Assembly (NCBI GenBank): GCA_020634855.1
Contig: JACKAU010000003.1
Location: 496,001 to 560,000, forward strand
From: Anaerolineales bacterium
GTDB lineage: Bacteria; Chloroflexota; Anaerolineae; 4572-78; J111
Direction: 5' to 3'
DNA: 64,000 nucleotides
The notes below the pieces were generated by a model, which worked only from the letters and a program-made list of their open reading frames with translations, was not told the DNA's origin and did not search any database. Position numbers and translations under genes: made by a program. Below, one piece after another: positions 1-9,500 of the stretch (position 1 is the first letter of the stretch; each line of letters begins with the position of its first letter).

Positions 1-1010
1 TCGGTAAAGATAATTTTATCGACGTGAAAGCCGGCGCTGCCCTGATACAACCGGAGCGTATGCTGCACCCCATTGGTGGTTGCCACCGCGCCCAACTTCA
101 ACCAGCGCCATTTGTTACTTTCAGGTAAGCGAATGTCATTCGATTGACTTAGATTAGTGTATTCGCCGCCCTCAACATCCTGCCAATCACTGCCATCAGC
201 CCGGCCGATCTGCCAGAAGATAGCCTTGCGCCACTCGGGTAAACTGGTCGGGCTGCTGCCGTTCCATTTCCAGCCATAGGGACCGGAACCTTGCGCCCTA
301 ATCCAAACAGAGGTATCGCCGCTCCAATCAGGGGTAAAATCATACTCGACATAGGGGGGGGTACTCGACGGCGGTGACTCACCCAGGCCGGTGGCGACCA
401 TCTCCCAGCAAGCCCCGCTAAGATTGGGTCCGTCAAAACATTCGGGATTGTAAGCTGCGCCTTGCAACTGGGGATAGCTAGTAACATCACTCTGGCTGTA
501 GACCGGGAAGGGATGCGCTCCGATATAAGCGCCGCGCGAATCCATGCCTGACGCATCACGATTGCTAGCTCGTTGAATGACCCAGAAGCCTTGGCCGGGC
601 TGACGCAGTTCGAACCGCCAGCCTTGCAGCGGCACGTCTCGCGAGTAAAGCTCCGCTTCGTGGACAAAATATTTATAACCGCTGGTGTCAGTCGTTGGTT
701 CAGTCGCTTGGATACAGATATCAGTCGTAGTGACATCGGGCAGGGGATTAAAGTTACCGTTAGCCGGCCAGGGGTTAGCGATAACGTCAAATTTTGGGTC
801 CGCACTGTTCACCACCGGTTCCCAACAGCCGAAGCAAGTGGTCTCATAATCCGTCGAGCCGGAAGCGTCAAAGACCACGGCTATGTCCAACGGGGGAGGC
901 GTTACGGCATCATCGGCAGTGGCCGGGTTGAGCCACGCACTGCCGCCCCAAGCCAGCCCCATCCCTAAAACAGCCGACACCGCTAAGAGCAGCCATAGAT
1001 TTCTTTTCAT
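1..1010 (-). CDS. Secreted vWA-like / carbohydrate-binding-like protein (3' part missing)
   Basis: The reading frame opens at the ATG at 1010, with GGAGAG five bases upstream, and stays open to the left edge, so only about 336 N-terminal residues are seen. The start is a signal peptide (MKRNLWLLLAVSAVLGMG followed by a small-residue stretch). Mature residues 45-55 read VVFDASGS, which fits the DxSxS metal-site motif of von Willebrand A domains, although the usual vWA fold is not obvious after it. Residues about 225-330 are rich in Trp and Gly and end in WRWLKLG...HTLRLYQGSAGFHVDKIIF, a pattern typical of CBM6-like sugar-binding modules. It lies just downstream of the beta-helix gene on the same strand (28 bases apart), so the two are probably co-transcribed. 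A cell-surface protein is inferred; the exact function is unknown. Confidence 0.72.
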   Translation of the reverse strand, partial: MKRNLWLLLAVSAVLGMGLAWGGSAWLNPATADDAVTPPPLDIAVVFDASGSTDYETTCFGCWEPVVNSADPKFDVIANPWPANGNFNPLPDVTTTDICIQATEPTTDTSGYKYFVHEAELYSRDVPLQGWRFELRQPGQGFWVIQRASNRDASGMDSRGAYIGAHPFPVYSQSDVTSYPQLQGAAYNPECFDGPNLSGACWEMVATGLGESPPSSTPPYVEYDFTPDWSGDTSVWIRAQGSGPYGWKWNGSSPTSLPEWRKAIFWQIGRADGSDWQDVEGGEYTNLSQSNDIRLPESNKWRWLKLGAVATTNGVQHTLRLYQGSAGFHVDKIIFT

Positions 1011-1038
1011 TTTTCTCTCCAGTCATTTGAGGGCAAGA

Positions 1039-2814
1039 CTACTTTTTAATCACCAGCGGCAGAAATAACTGCTGTGGGCTTTCCACTACCGGCGCAAGAA
1101 CAGCCCACCGGCTAAAATGGCTCGCGGTGGCGGTAATCGTGTTGGTGGCAGGATTGACCGCGCTGGTGGATTCTTTGAGCCACCGGCTACCGTTCCAAAA
1201 GTACAGCGCCAGATCACTCTCTCCGATATCCGGCGGGACGTTGCTTTGTTGGTACGTAAGGGCGATGGTGTAATGCTGGCCGGGTTGGGGTTGGGCAGGT
1301 TGGCCGTTCGATTGAAAAATGGCGCTTAGCTGATAAGCCAACCCAACATTTTTGAAATTGGCCGGCGAGGGTGGGGATTGGGGCGTGTAAGTCAGCAGAA
1401 TGGTATCGTTGAAAACGCCGCTGGTAACGGAAAGTGATACGCCCGGGGCCAACGTAACAGCGCCACCCGTCACCGGAAGCGGTCGATTAACCGTACCGTT
1501 AAGGTTTTCATCAGCGCCGAGATCGGGCCAGGCATCGCGCAGGTCGTTGTCGATGTCAACGGCGACCCCGGCTTCGACGCCCCGGTTGATGGCTATCGAG
1601 GTCGGGCCAAGGTGATAATCGCCGGTCAGGGGATCGACAAAAGCCGGATCGCCGGAGATATCGTTGTGAGTGATAATAAGGCCAGCACCAGCTTGGTCTG
1701 TAGCGTTGCCAGACCACAGCGTATTTTCTAGGGTCGCAGTGTTGCCGGTGGCTACGGTGAGGGCAACCGTGTGGTTGGCAACGATATTATTGATCATAAC
1801 CACATTGCTAACCGTCGTGTCACTGCTACCAATATCGATACCTGTACCATCACCCCCATAATTTTCAACGATGGTATTGTGTCGAAGTTGCGAATGCCCG
1901 ACTATATACAAACCTGCTCCAGAGCCGTTTGATTGGTTGCCGGCAATAATGTTATTCGTCACGTGAACCTTATCCCCGACAATACCCAAACCACCGGCTA
2001 CTGATCCGGCCTGGTTGTCTATGAATAAATTTTGCTCCACTGTAGCACCACTACCTCCCCCAAGTACCCCGCCGCCGCCTGCATCGGCTCGATTGTTCTT
2101 GATCGTGTTGCCCTTTAAGGAGGTTTCACCGAAATACGTGTGGAAACCGCCGCCGTAAAAGGAAGTGTTGGAAATTATCTCATTATTTATCAAGGAAGTA
2201 TTGGCGAATATTAGAAACAAACCACCACCTGCATTTGGTGCAAAGTTTGAAGTTATGCTGTTTTGGCGCAGAGTAACCGTGGCACTAATAATAAGGAGTC
2301 CTCCTCCCTCCCCAACAAGGTCATAGTTCTCACTATTTATATTCGTGGCATCTCCATGAGCTATTTGAAAGCCTTCAATCGTAGATGTGATGTCACCTGT
2401 AATGTACAAAACTCGCCCCAAGCCTTGGGCATCGATGGTGGTCAAATTTATTTCGGGGTCAGGGGGATCGGTGAAGGCGGGGGTGTAGCCGCCGCGCAGG
2501 GTTACCGTTTTGCTGATGTAAACAACTTGAGCAAAACCGCCGTAATTATTGACATCGGTGTATGTACCTGACGCTACTTTAATAACGTCGCCCGCCTCGG
2601 CGACATCGACAGCGTGTTGGATAGTGGCACAGGGACTGGCGCTATCGGCGCAGGTGTTGCCGGCGTCGAGGCCGGCGGGGGTAACATAGCGTGTACCGGC
2701 GGCATAGGCCGGCAGAGAGGGCCAGTAGAAACCGGCCACAGCGCAAAAAGAAATGATAACCCCACTCATTCCTAAAGCCAGGCTCAGGCTGATTTTCAAG
2801 ATAATGGTCTTCAT
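1039..2814 (-). CDS. Secreted right-handed beta-helix protein (choice-anchor Q type)
   Basis: A protein of 591 residues with a signal peptide ending near LPAYA-A (about residue 39). Residues 45-410 are parallel beta-helix repeats: many short strands with Asn and Gly turns such as GGGLLI, NNEIISN and NNIIAGN. DLRDAWPDLGADE at about 430 is the typical end of choice-anchor Q proteins. A beta-sandwich of about 120 residues follows (440-580), and the protein ends QQLFLPLVIKK. The start is supported by AGAGG eight bases before the ATG. It is probably an extracellular polysaccharide-binding or adhesion protein. The short hydrophobic-basic C-terminal tail may be a sorting or anchoring signal (inference). 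It is on the same strand as, and just upstream of, the vWA-like gene. Confidence 0.85.
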   Translation of the reverse strand: MKTIILKISLSLALGMSGVIISFCAVAGFYWPSLPAYAAGTRYVTPAGLDAGNTCADSASPCATIQHAVDVAEAGDVIKVASGTYTDVNNYGGFAQVVYISKTVTLRGGYTPAFTDPPDPEINLTTIDAQGLGRVLYITGDITSTIEGFQIAHGDATNINSENYDLVGEGGGLLIISATVTLRQNSITSNFAPNAGGGLFLIFANTSLINNEIISNTSFYGGGFHTYFGETSLKGNTIKNNRADAGGGGVLGGGSGATVEQNLFIDNQAGSVAGGLGIVGDKVHVTNNIIAGNQSNGSGAGLYIVGHSQLRHNTIVENYGGDGTGIDIGSSDTTVSNVVMINNIVANHTVALTVATGNTATLENTLWSGNATDQAGAGLIITHNDISGDPAFVDPLTGDYHLGPTSIAINRGVEAGVAVDIDNDLRDAWPDLGADENLNGTVNRPLPVTGGAVTLAPGVSLSVTSGVFNDTILLTYTPQSPPSPANFKNVGLAYQLSAIFQSNGQPAQPQPGQHYTIALTYQQSNVPPDIGESDLALYFWNGSRWLKESTSAVNPATNTITATASHFSRWAVLAPVVESPQQLFLPLVIKK

Positions 2815-2905
2815 AGAACCTCTAACAAGCCAAATTTTCCATTCAAATCTTTTTGACTCCGTCGTTTAAGCTTTGAAGCTCTCGATCACGACTGGCTAAT
2901 TTATA

Positions 2906-3248
2906 AAGAGATCGAGATCGATTCGCTCACCCTCTCCATTTTTGCATCCAAAATTGAGATCGATTCGCTCACACCCCTCGTTTTTTCATAAAAATCGAAA
3001 CCAATTAGCTCACACCCTCGTTTTTTCGTGAAAATCGAAACCCATTAGCTCACACCCTCGTTTTTTCGTAAAAATCGAACCCCATTAGCTCACACCCTTC
3101 GTTTTTTCGTGAAAATCGAAACCAATTAGCTCACACCCTCGTTTTTCACGAAAATCGAACCCGGTTAGCTCACATACCCCGTTTTTTCACGAAAATCGAG
3201 ACCCATTAGCTCACACACCGTTTTTTCGTGAAAATCGAACCAGTTTTT
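2906..3248. repeat. Tandem array of about eight and a half 40-bp units
   Basis: Unit starts (AAAATCGA) fall at 2991, 3031, 3071, 3112, 3151, 3192 and 3231, preceded by two decayed units at about 2910 and 2950. The most constant part is CCAATTAGCTCACACCCTCG, followed by a T-rich stretch and CGTGAAAATCG, which can form a weak hairpin (TTTT-CGTG-AAAA). In some units the centre is CACG instead of CGTG, so the hairpin is kept. Units are contiguous without spacers. The array lies in the 986-base gap upstream of the beta-helix gene, and no open frame runs through it. Confidence 0.85.
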
Positions 3249-3279
3249 AGGAAGAAAGAGACGATTCGGTATTTTAATA

Positions 3280-3412
3280 GCGGCGAACGAATTCGCCGCC
3301 TGATAAAGAAACGTGTTGAAAACACGTTAAGGGCGAACCCATAACCGGTTTCAACCGGTTTTCTTTAGCAGCGACCGAATTCATTCGGTGGCGATAGGCC
3401 GGCTGGCTATAG
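3280..3412. repeat. Cluster of five consecutive short perfect or near-perfect hairpins
   Basis: Hairpins seen: GCGGCGAA/TTCGCCGC (3280-3299, 8-bp stem, 4-base loop); AACGTGTT/AACACGTT (3310-3328, 3-base loop); AACCGGTT twice (3343-3360); ACCGAAT/ATTCGGT (3374-3389, 2-base loop); ATAGGCC/GGCTAT with one bulge (about 3394-3411). No ORF of note crosses it. This could be a structured RNA, a REP-like non-autonomous element, or a recombination site. The sequence shows only the structure. Confidence 0.7.
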
Positions 3413-3482
3413 ACCAGGATGACTGAATCCTCTCAAGAAAAACAAAACATCGACTAAATGTATTATTGTAGGGTTATGAAAC

Positions 3483-3512
3483 AAAAAGGAGACGCCTTGT
3501 CAGACGTCTCCT
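3483..3512 (-). terminator. Rho-independent terminator for the minus strand
   Basis: On the minus strand AGGAGACG (3512-3505) pairs with CGTCTCCT (3494-3487) across a ten-base loop and is followed by a run of five T (complement of 3487-3483). It lies downstream of the glycosyltransferase ending at 3801 and probably ends its transcript. Confidence 0.7.
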
Positions 3513-3703
3513 GTACAAAAATTCGGGTTTAAGTTTTGAATGGCATGTCATTTCAAACCGCCGGTGACACAACTCAATCGCGACCCACTTATGAACAACG
3601 GCTATAGTGTAACACGCAAAAAGTAAGAAGTCTATGAGACAAAAGTTAGGGCAGCCGTCCGCTTAGGAATAAGTATTAAATAAGTTCCCTATTTTCAAGG
3701 GCA

Positions 3704-3761
3704 GTAATTGGTAATTGGTAATTAGAGATTGAATTACCAATTACTAATCACCAATTACCTA
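3704..3761. repeat. Heptamer tandem repeat (TAATTGG family), inverted arrangement
   Basis: TAATTGG units on one side (3704-3722) are followed after a short spacer by their complement (CCAATTAC units, 3735-3760), so the whole could fold back on itself. It is an intergenic member of the family that also appears inside genes in this window. Confidence 0.85.
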
Positions 3762-3800
3762 ACTCGAATGTGGAAGTTATTTAATTCACGATCCTTAGCC

Positions 3801-6404
3801 TTACTCCACGGAAAATTCGGACACAACCACAAAATCGGCGCCGTCGGGCAGCAGCAGCCGTTGGCCGGTGTCGAAATCGTAAAAGCCGGTGATGAGGCGA
3901 TACGAGCCGGGTGGCAGGCCGTTCTCCGGCAGCGGCAGGGTGAAGGTATCGACCACGATTTCACCGGGCGACCAGCGGCTCGTCGGGTAGAGGCCGTTGA
4001 AGGGTTGGCTGTCCCAACCGCTGACGACCTCGCCGTTTTGGTTGAGCAGTTGGAGAAAAACGGTGTAGGGTTTGGCGGTGGGCTGGAGGGATTGCCAGTG
4101 GAAGGTCATGGGCAGAGATTGGAGATTGGAGTTTGGAGATTGGAGATTGGGGGATTCGGGGAAGGTAAGGCCGGTGAGTTGGATGGAGTCGGCGAAGGTG
4201 GCCGATAGGGGGAGGGCGGGCGAACGCGGGTCGGCGCCGTCAGGGGTGACGTAGAAGAGGCCGAGGTGGATTTGATCGATGGGTTCCGGGGTGTCGCCGT
4301 TGGGGGCGGTGACCGGTGCGCCGTTGATAGCTTGGATGGGCAGGCGTTCGCCGGTATGGCGGTCGAAGAAGCCGAGCCGGATCAGGTAGGGGCCGGGCGG
4401 GGTGTCGGGGCCGAGCCAGAGCGTATGCTGAGTCGGCAAAATGCCGTTGGGCCGCCAGCGATACATGTCCTCGCGAAAGGCTTCACCTTCCCACTGATTG
4501 ATCGGGTTGCCGGCGCTGTCGACAATTTGCAGAAAGAGGCGGCTGTCGAACGTGAGATCGGTCAGGCTGCGCCAGTAGAGGTTAAGAGTAATAGGTTGGT
4601 TAGGCTGCGCCACCTCCGGGATAACCTCGTAGCCGATCAATTGGGCTTGATCGGCCCAATTAATATCGGTGACGCGCTGGGGGGTGGTGTCGGTGAACAT
4701 CGGCAGGAGGGGCGTGGGATCGGGCAGGGTACGGAAGTCGGCCAGACTGCGGCCAAAGCGGTCGAGGTAAGACTCCGGCTCGACCGTTTGAATGGCCTGC
4801 CGCAGGTAGGCTTGCTCCGCCAATCGAGGCGGGCGCGAGACGTAGACCACGCCTTGCCCGTCCGGCGTTCGAGCCAGCCAAACATAGGCCGGCAGTTCCG
4901 GGATATTGGCCACATTGAGCATGCGGAAGTTGTCGGGTAGGGTCACGAGTTTGACCGGGCCGGAGAGGGTGTCGGGCGCGAGTTGCTCGGTAAATTGATC
5001 GTGGAGCAGGTAGCGGGTAGTCGGGTGAACGTAAATCTGGAAGGGCAGGATAACCGGCGACTCGCGGGTCAGATCGGCCACGTGGTCGATAAAATCGACC
5101 AACGGGGTGTTGTATTCGACATAGGTTTCTTCGGCGTTGGCCCAGCGAACGAAGTAGTCGTAGGTGGTGAGCGTAGTTTCGAGGAGGAGGAGGACGATGA
5201 GAAGGGGTATTATGATCGCACGGCGTTGGCTGGCGTAGTACGTAGTACGTAAGGCGTAATTCACCAGCCAGGCAACCAGCCAGACCAAGCCGATGGCGAA
5301 GATGATGTAGTAAATGGGCAACAGGGTTGCCAGACGCAAAGCGTGAACCGGCGGCACAGACAGTAGGGCGGGCAGATAGAGGGTCAGCAAAGCAACCAAC
5401 AGAAACATCGGCGCGGGTTGCCGCCACCGGCGGAGGCAGAGGATCAGGCCGGGCCAGAAGCCCAGCCAGCCGAGCCAGCCCAGCATCGGACGGCCGGGCA
5501 GATGATGTCGCCAGTTGGGATCGCCGTTGTCGATAAAGAGACGCACCGCTTGTGATAGATGCGACAACAGCTCCGACAGCGTGTCGGGCGTAAAGAAGAC
5601 GTCGCCGGTGCGGGCCGAGAAGAGGCTAGGGTTATTGTAGAAAATCCAGCCCAGCGGAGCAAAGACGATAGCCGATAGGAGGGCCATTATCGTTAGGGTG
5701 AGCCAGAGAATTGAGAGTTGAGAATGGAGAATGGAGAATTGGGAGTTGGGGGTTTGAGATTGGGGTATAGGGACTTGAGATTGAGGTTTGAGAGATTGGC
5801 GACGGAGGAGAGTGAGAGCGGTCCAGAGGAAGGCGAAGGCGGCGAAGGTGAGGGGGAGGGCGCGGGCGGCGAGGTAGGTGTACTGGCTTATTCCCAGAGC
5901 CAATCCGGCCAGGATCATAAATTTGAGCGACTGTCCTTGCCAGGCGCGCCAGAAGGCGTAAAACACAAAAACAGCGACCAAGGGCAGCAAGATCCCACGG
6001 TAACCGCCTCGGCTGAGACCGACGTGCCAGAATGAGGCGGCCAGGCCCATTGTGGCCACATAAGCGATGAGCGTGGACCGGTCGAGCCGGCGTGTCAGGC
6101 GTCGGGCCAGGACAAACATCAGTGGGATGGTCAGCGTCCCGGCCAGCGGCGCGATGAGCCGCGAAGTCAGCGGCGCAGCCCCAAACAGCCAGATGAAGAG
6201 CGATTGGAGGTAAATAAACATCGGCTCACGGCCGTTGTTGCCTACAAAAAAGATCGACCACGGGCCGCCGTCAAGCAGCCAGGCCGCGTCCATCGAGTAG
6301 TACGCTTCATCGTACCACAAGCCGGGCGGCGTTTCCGGCAGATGCCAAACTCGCAGGAAAAAAGTGAGCAGAATGATGGGAATGAGGATTTTGTAAGTCT
6401 TCAT
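3801..6404 (-). CDS. GT39-like membrane glycosyltransferase with two C-terminal beta-sandwich domains
   Basis: 867 residues. The N-terminal 400 residues hold about ten membrane segments. The first external loop carries GLWYDEAYYSMDA, the acidic motif expected of GT-C/GT39 enzymes (protein mannosyltransferase/ArnT type), followed by NGREPMFIYLQSLFIWLFG. These enzymes use polyprenyl-phosphate sugars and work on the outer face of the membrane. Residues 580-715 and 730-867 are two copies of a beta-sandwich (QLIGYE...LYWRSL...GPYLIRLGFFD..TGERLP) found in six other proteins here. Short tandem repeats encode low-complexity linkers at about 201-231, 380-393 and 750-765. The ATG directly abuts a heptamer-repeat tract and has no Shine-Dalgarno sequence. 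The family call is firm; substrate and acceptor are unknown. Confidence 0.85.
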   Translation of the reverse strand: MKTYKILIPIILLTFFLRVWHLPETPPGLWYDEAYYSMDAAWLLDGGPWSIFFVGNNGREPMFIYLQSLFIWLFGAAPLTSRLIAPLAGTLTIPLMFVLARRLTRRLDRSTLIAYVATMGLAASFWHVGLSRGGYRGILLPLVAVFVFYAFWRAWQGQSLKFMILAGLALGISQYTYLAARALPLTFAAFAFLWTALTLLRRQSLKPQSQVPIPQSQTPNSQFSILHSQLSILWLTLTIMALLSAIVFAPLGWIFYNNPSLFSARTGDVFFTPDTLSELLSHLSQAVRLFIDNGDPNWRHHLPGRPMLGWLGWLGFWPGLILCLRRWRQPAPMFLLVALLTLYLPALLSVPPVHALRLATLLPIYYIIFAIGLVWLVAWLVNYALRTTYYASQRRAIIIPLLIVLLLLETTLTTYDYFVRWANAEETYVEYNTPLVDFIDHVADLTRESPVILPFQIYVHPTTRYLLHDQFTEQLAPDTLSGPVKLVTLPDNFRMLNVANIPELPAYVWLARTPDGQGVVYVSRPPRLAEQAYLRQAIQTVEPESYLDRFGRSLADFRTLPDPTPLLPMFTDTTPQRVTDINWADQAQLIGYEVIPEVAQPNQPITLNLYWRSLTDLTFDSRLFLQIVDSAGNPINQWEGEAFREDMYRWRPNGILPTQHTLWLGPDTPPGPYLIRLGFFDRHTGERLPIQAINGAPVTAPNGDTPEPIDQIHLGLFYVTPDGADPRSPALPLSATFADSIQLTGLTFPESPNLQSPNSNLQSLPMTFHWQSLQPTAKPYTVFLQLLNQNGEVVSGWDSQPFNGLYPTSRWSPGEIVVDTFTLPLPENGLPPGSYRLITGFYDFDTGQRLLLPDGADFVVVSEFSVE
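4107..4156. repeat. In-gene heptamer repeat (GATTGGA family)
   Basis: Repeats of GATTGGA on the plus strand inside the GT39-like gene. On the coding strand they give NLQSPNSNLQS within the last beta-sandwich, in a loop between two conserved strands. The reading frame is kept. Confidence 0.85.
5237..5262. repeat. In-gene TAGTACG-type short tandem repeat
   Basis: GTAGTACG units, about three copies, giving YALRTTYYA in a loop between membrane segments of the GT39-like protein. The same family recurs at 11522. Confidence 0.7.
5708..5800. repeat. In-gene heptamer repeat tract (GAGAATG/GAGATTG families)
   Basis: About 90 bases of seven-base units that encode a Ser/Gln/Asn-rich linker (NSQFSILHSQLSI) between two membrane helices, residues about 201-231 of the GT39-like protein. 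Length and content differ from the related proteins, as expected of an expandable repeat. Confidence 0.85.
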
Positions 6405-6525
6405 TAATTGATAATTGATAATTGATAATTGGAGATTAGTAATTGGTAATTGGTGATTGGTGATTGAAATGGACTAATCTCCCAATCTTCAAGCTCTAAT
6501 CTCCAGTTTCTAATTTCTAATTTCC
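6405..6525. repeat. Intergenic heptamer-repeat tract filling a gene gap
   Basis: AATTGAT units, then TAATTGG, GATTGGT and finally complementary CTAATCT/CTAATTT units. The tract occupies the whole gap between two glycosyltransferase genes: it abuts the ATG at 6404 and overlaps the stop codon region at 6517. No promoter or terminator can be recognised in it. Confidence 0.85.
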
Positions 6526-9500
6526 GATGTGTATCGGCTCCAAAGCGACTTCATTAGCCGGGTTTTTAGTCGGCAGCCGGTCGCCGGTGGTGAAGTTGTA
6601 CAGGCCGACGACCGGCGTATAGCGGCCTGGCGGCACATTATCGAGGGAGAGGGTCAGCTCATCTTTGATAATTTCGCCGGGGTCCCACAAACTGGTGGGG
6701 TATTGCCCACCGGCGGGCGGGCTGTCTTTTTGGGCGACCGTCTGGTTCGATTCATCGCGCAGGTGTAAGAAGACGGTGTAGTCGGCAGTGGGTATGGCGT
6801 CGGCCTGCCAGTAGAGGGTTAGGGTTAGGGAGTTTGTAGAGTTTATAGAGTTTGTGGAGTTGATAGAGTTAGGGAGTTGGGGAGTGGGTTGGCTGGATGG
6901 TTGCTGATTGCTGACGGCTGACGGCTGACCGCTGACGGCGGCAATATCATAGCCGAGCAGTGTGATTTGATCGCCAAACGACTCATCGACGGGAAATCCC
7001 GGGTGGACTTCGGTTAGGGTGAGACCTGGCGGCGGGCCGCCGATTTTGATCGGGCCGAGGCGGAGGCTGTGCTGGTCGATGGGATGGCCGTCTTGAAATA
7101 ACGGCAGCGACTCCGGGCCGGATTCGGTCGGGCGGTAGAAGCCGAGGTCAATGGTGTAGATGCCATCCGGCGCGTTGGCGTCGATGGGAATGCCGAAGGG
7201 ATCGGTGATGACTTCGCCGGGAACCCAACGCAAGGTGCTGTAACCGTCGCGCGGGCGACGATCATAGCCGCCCCAACGCTGCTGATCGTGGTCGAGCGGG
7301 TTGGCGAACAGGTTGTAATCCTCGCCCATGTAAGCCAGACTGCGCCAATAGAGCGTCAACGGCAGGCGCTGGCCGGGTTGGATGCGACGAGCCGGCAAAT
7401 CGTAGCCGAGTAGTTTGATCTCGTTATTGAAGTTAGCTTCGAGGGGCTGCGGGATGTCAGGCACAGTGAAATTACGCGGCGGGATGTCGAAGGTTAGCGG
7501 GCCGCAGTCGGTATCGCCGCTCAGAAATTGGGCCGAAGCCGGCCAATCGGGGCCGACCAGAAAGGTATGAAATTTGCCGACCGAATGGAACGGATTTTGC
7601 GTGCTCGCCTCATCCGCGCCCAACTCTAGCCGCGGCGGCTCGGCGCTAACGACGGTGAAGGTTGCATCGGGACGCAGTGGACGGGCGTTGAGCCAGTTAT
7701 CTAGCGGAGGCCAGATAGCGCAGGGATCAGGTTGGGCTGTGGTTGAGAGCATGACCGTGTCGATAGGGGTCTCGGTTTCGGGGACGACCTCTCCGGCGCG
7801 GGTCAACAGGCGCAGTTGCAGCCGATAGTTGTCGCGCAGATCACCAAGCAGCGGCAGCAGATGCGTGTCTTCAATCGTATCGCCCGGCTCCCAGGCGCGA
7901 GTCGGATAGCGACCGTTAACCGGCTGGCTCAGGTTGTAGCCGATCACGTTGCCCGCGCTATCGAGCAGCGATAGTTCGACCAAATAATCAGCCTTGATCG
8001 TGGCCAGCGACTCCCAGCGCAGCGTAACCTCAAGCGCGTCGGAATGGGTTCGATGGGAGACATCGATCAGCTTGATGCCATCGACCAACGTCGTCCCTTG
8101 AGAATTCGCCGCCGGTGCGGCCATAACTGGCTGTGGCCAGACCGGAATCGGCGGTGGGTAGACCGCCACGGCCCAACCCAATTGGCCGATAATCGTCCAC
8201 AGCAGCAGCCCACCGACCGCCAGCCAACTCAATTTGGACGACCATTGATCCCAACCCCAAACCAGCAAAATGGCCATAGCGGAGGCCGCAGGCAGCAGCA
8301 AATGTCGCCCTTGAGCCACCTCTCGCGGATCAAATGATAAGAGCACTCGAATGAGCAGCAGCGGTACAATCAAAAAGGTGTGGAGTAACAGCAGACTCAA
8401 AATAAGCCGGATACGGCGATCAGACTGCCGCCAAACGCGCCACAAACCGGCCAGCGCGAGCAGAGCCAAGATACTGTACCCCAGCGGCAGTAGAAACGAG
8501 ACAAATTGCCCGGCCACCGGCGCGGCCCAAAACGACTCGCTAAAAGAGCGCAGGAGTTGGGGATAGTTACGCGGCATAGGGGGTCTGGCGTCATTCGCTA
8601 CCGTTTCCTGCCCGAACAAAAACCCGGCTACCTGCACCGAGGTCGTATCACTGGCATCGCCCACCAACAGCGGCTGAAGCAGGCCAACAACCGGGCCTTG
8701 CGTGTCGATGGTGTTGAACTGCCAGGCGACAAAACCAAACCACCAGCCGGAAGCGATGAGAGCAGCAAGCGCTGCGACCAAGATACGCTGCCAGTTGGGG
8801 AGTTTATAAAGTTGGGGAGTTGGTAGAGTTTGTGGAGTTGGGGAGTTGGTTGGTTTGTTGGTTGGTGGGTTGGTTAGTTGGGGGGTGGGTTGGGGCTTAG
8901 CCTTAGCCTCGAATTGATTAGAGAGCCAGATGATAAAAATGATTTCCAGCGGCAGCAGTACTGCACTGTATTTGGTTGCGATAGATAGACCGGCCAGAGC
9001 GCCGAGTGCGATCCACCAGCGTAAGCGGTTGGGCTGCTTGAGTGTTTGCAGCGCGACTAGCAGGAAAAGAGCCGTTAAGACAGCACTGAGGCTCTCATAA
9101 CTAAGCACGGAACTGTGGAAGAGCAACGCCGGCATGAAAGCGATTAGGGCGGCGGACAGCAGCGCCCGGCGGCGGTCGGCGGGGAAGATTTGCAGGCTGG
9201 TCAGGTAGGTCAGGCCGATCAGGATTGCCCCAAATAGGATTGAAAGGCCGCGGCCTAGATGCCAAATCAACACTTCGCCGCGATAGGGCGGCTGCTCAAC
9301 GGCGGTGTGAACCAGAGCATAAGATTCGATGATGTTATCGGCCAAATAGCGGCGCGGCGTATCGAGCGGGCGCAGTAGGTGGGTTGGCTCGATGGCGGCG
9401 GTGGTTGCTGCAACTAGTAGGTGGTAGAGCGGCGGCGCATCGGATTTATAGCCGGCCTCAGTGCGCTCGGCCTCAGTGGCGGGCAGGCGGCCTTGCTCGG

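Noticed and set aside
2906..3248. CRISPR array
   Set aside because: Units are contiguous and the whole 40 bases are conserved; there are no unique spacers and no cas genes in the window.
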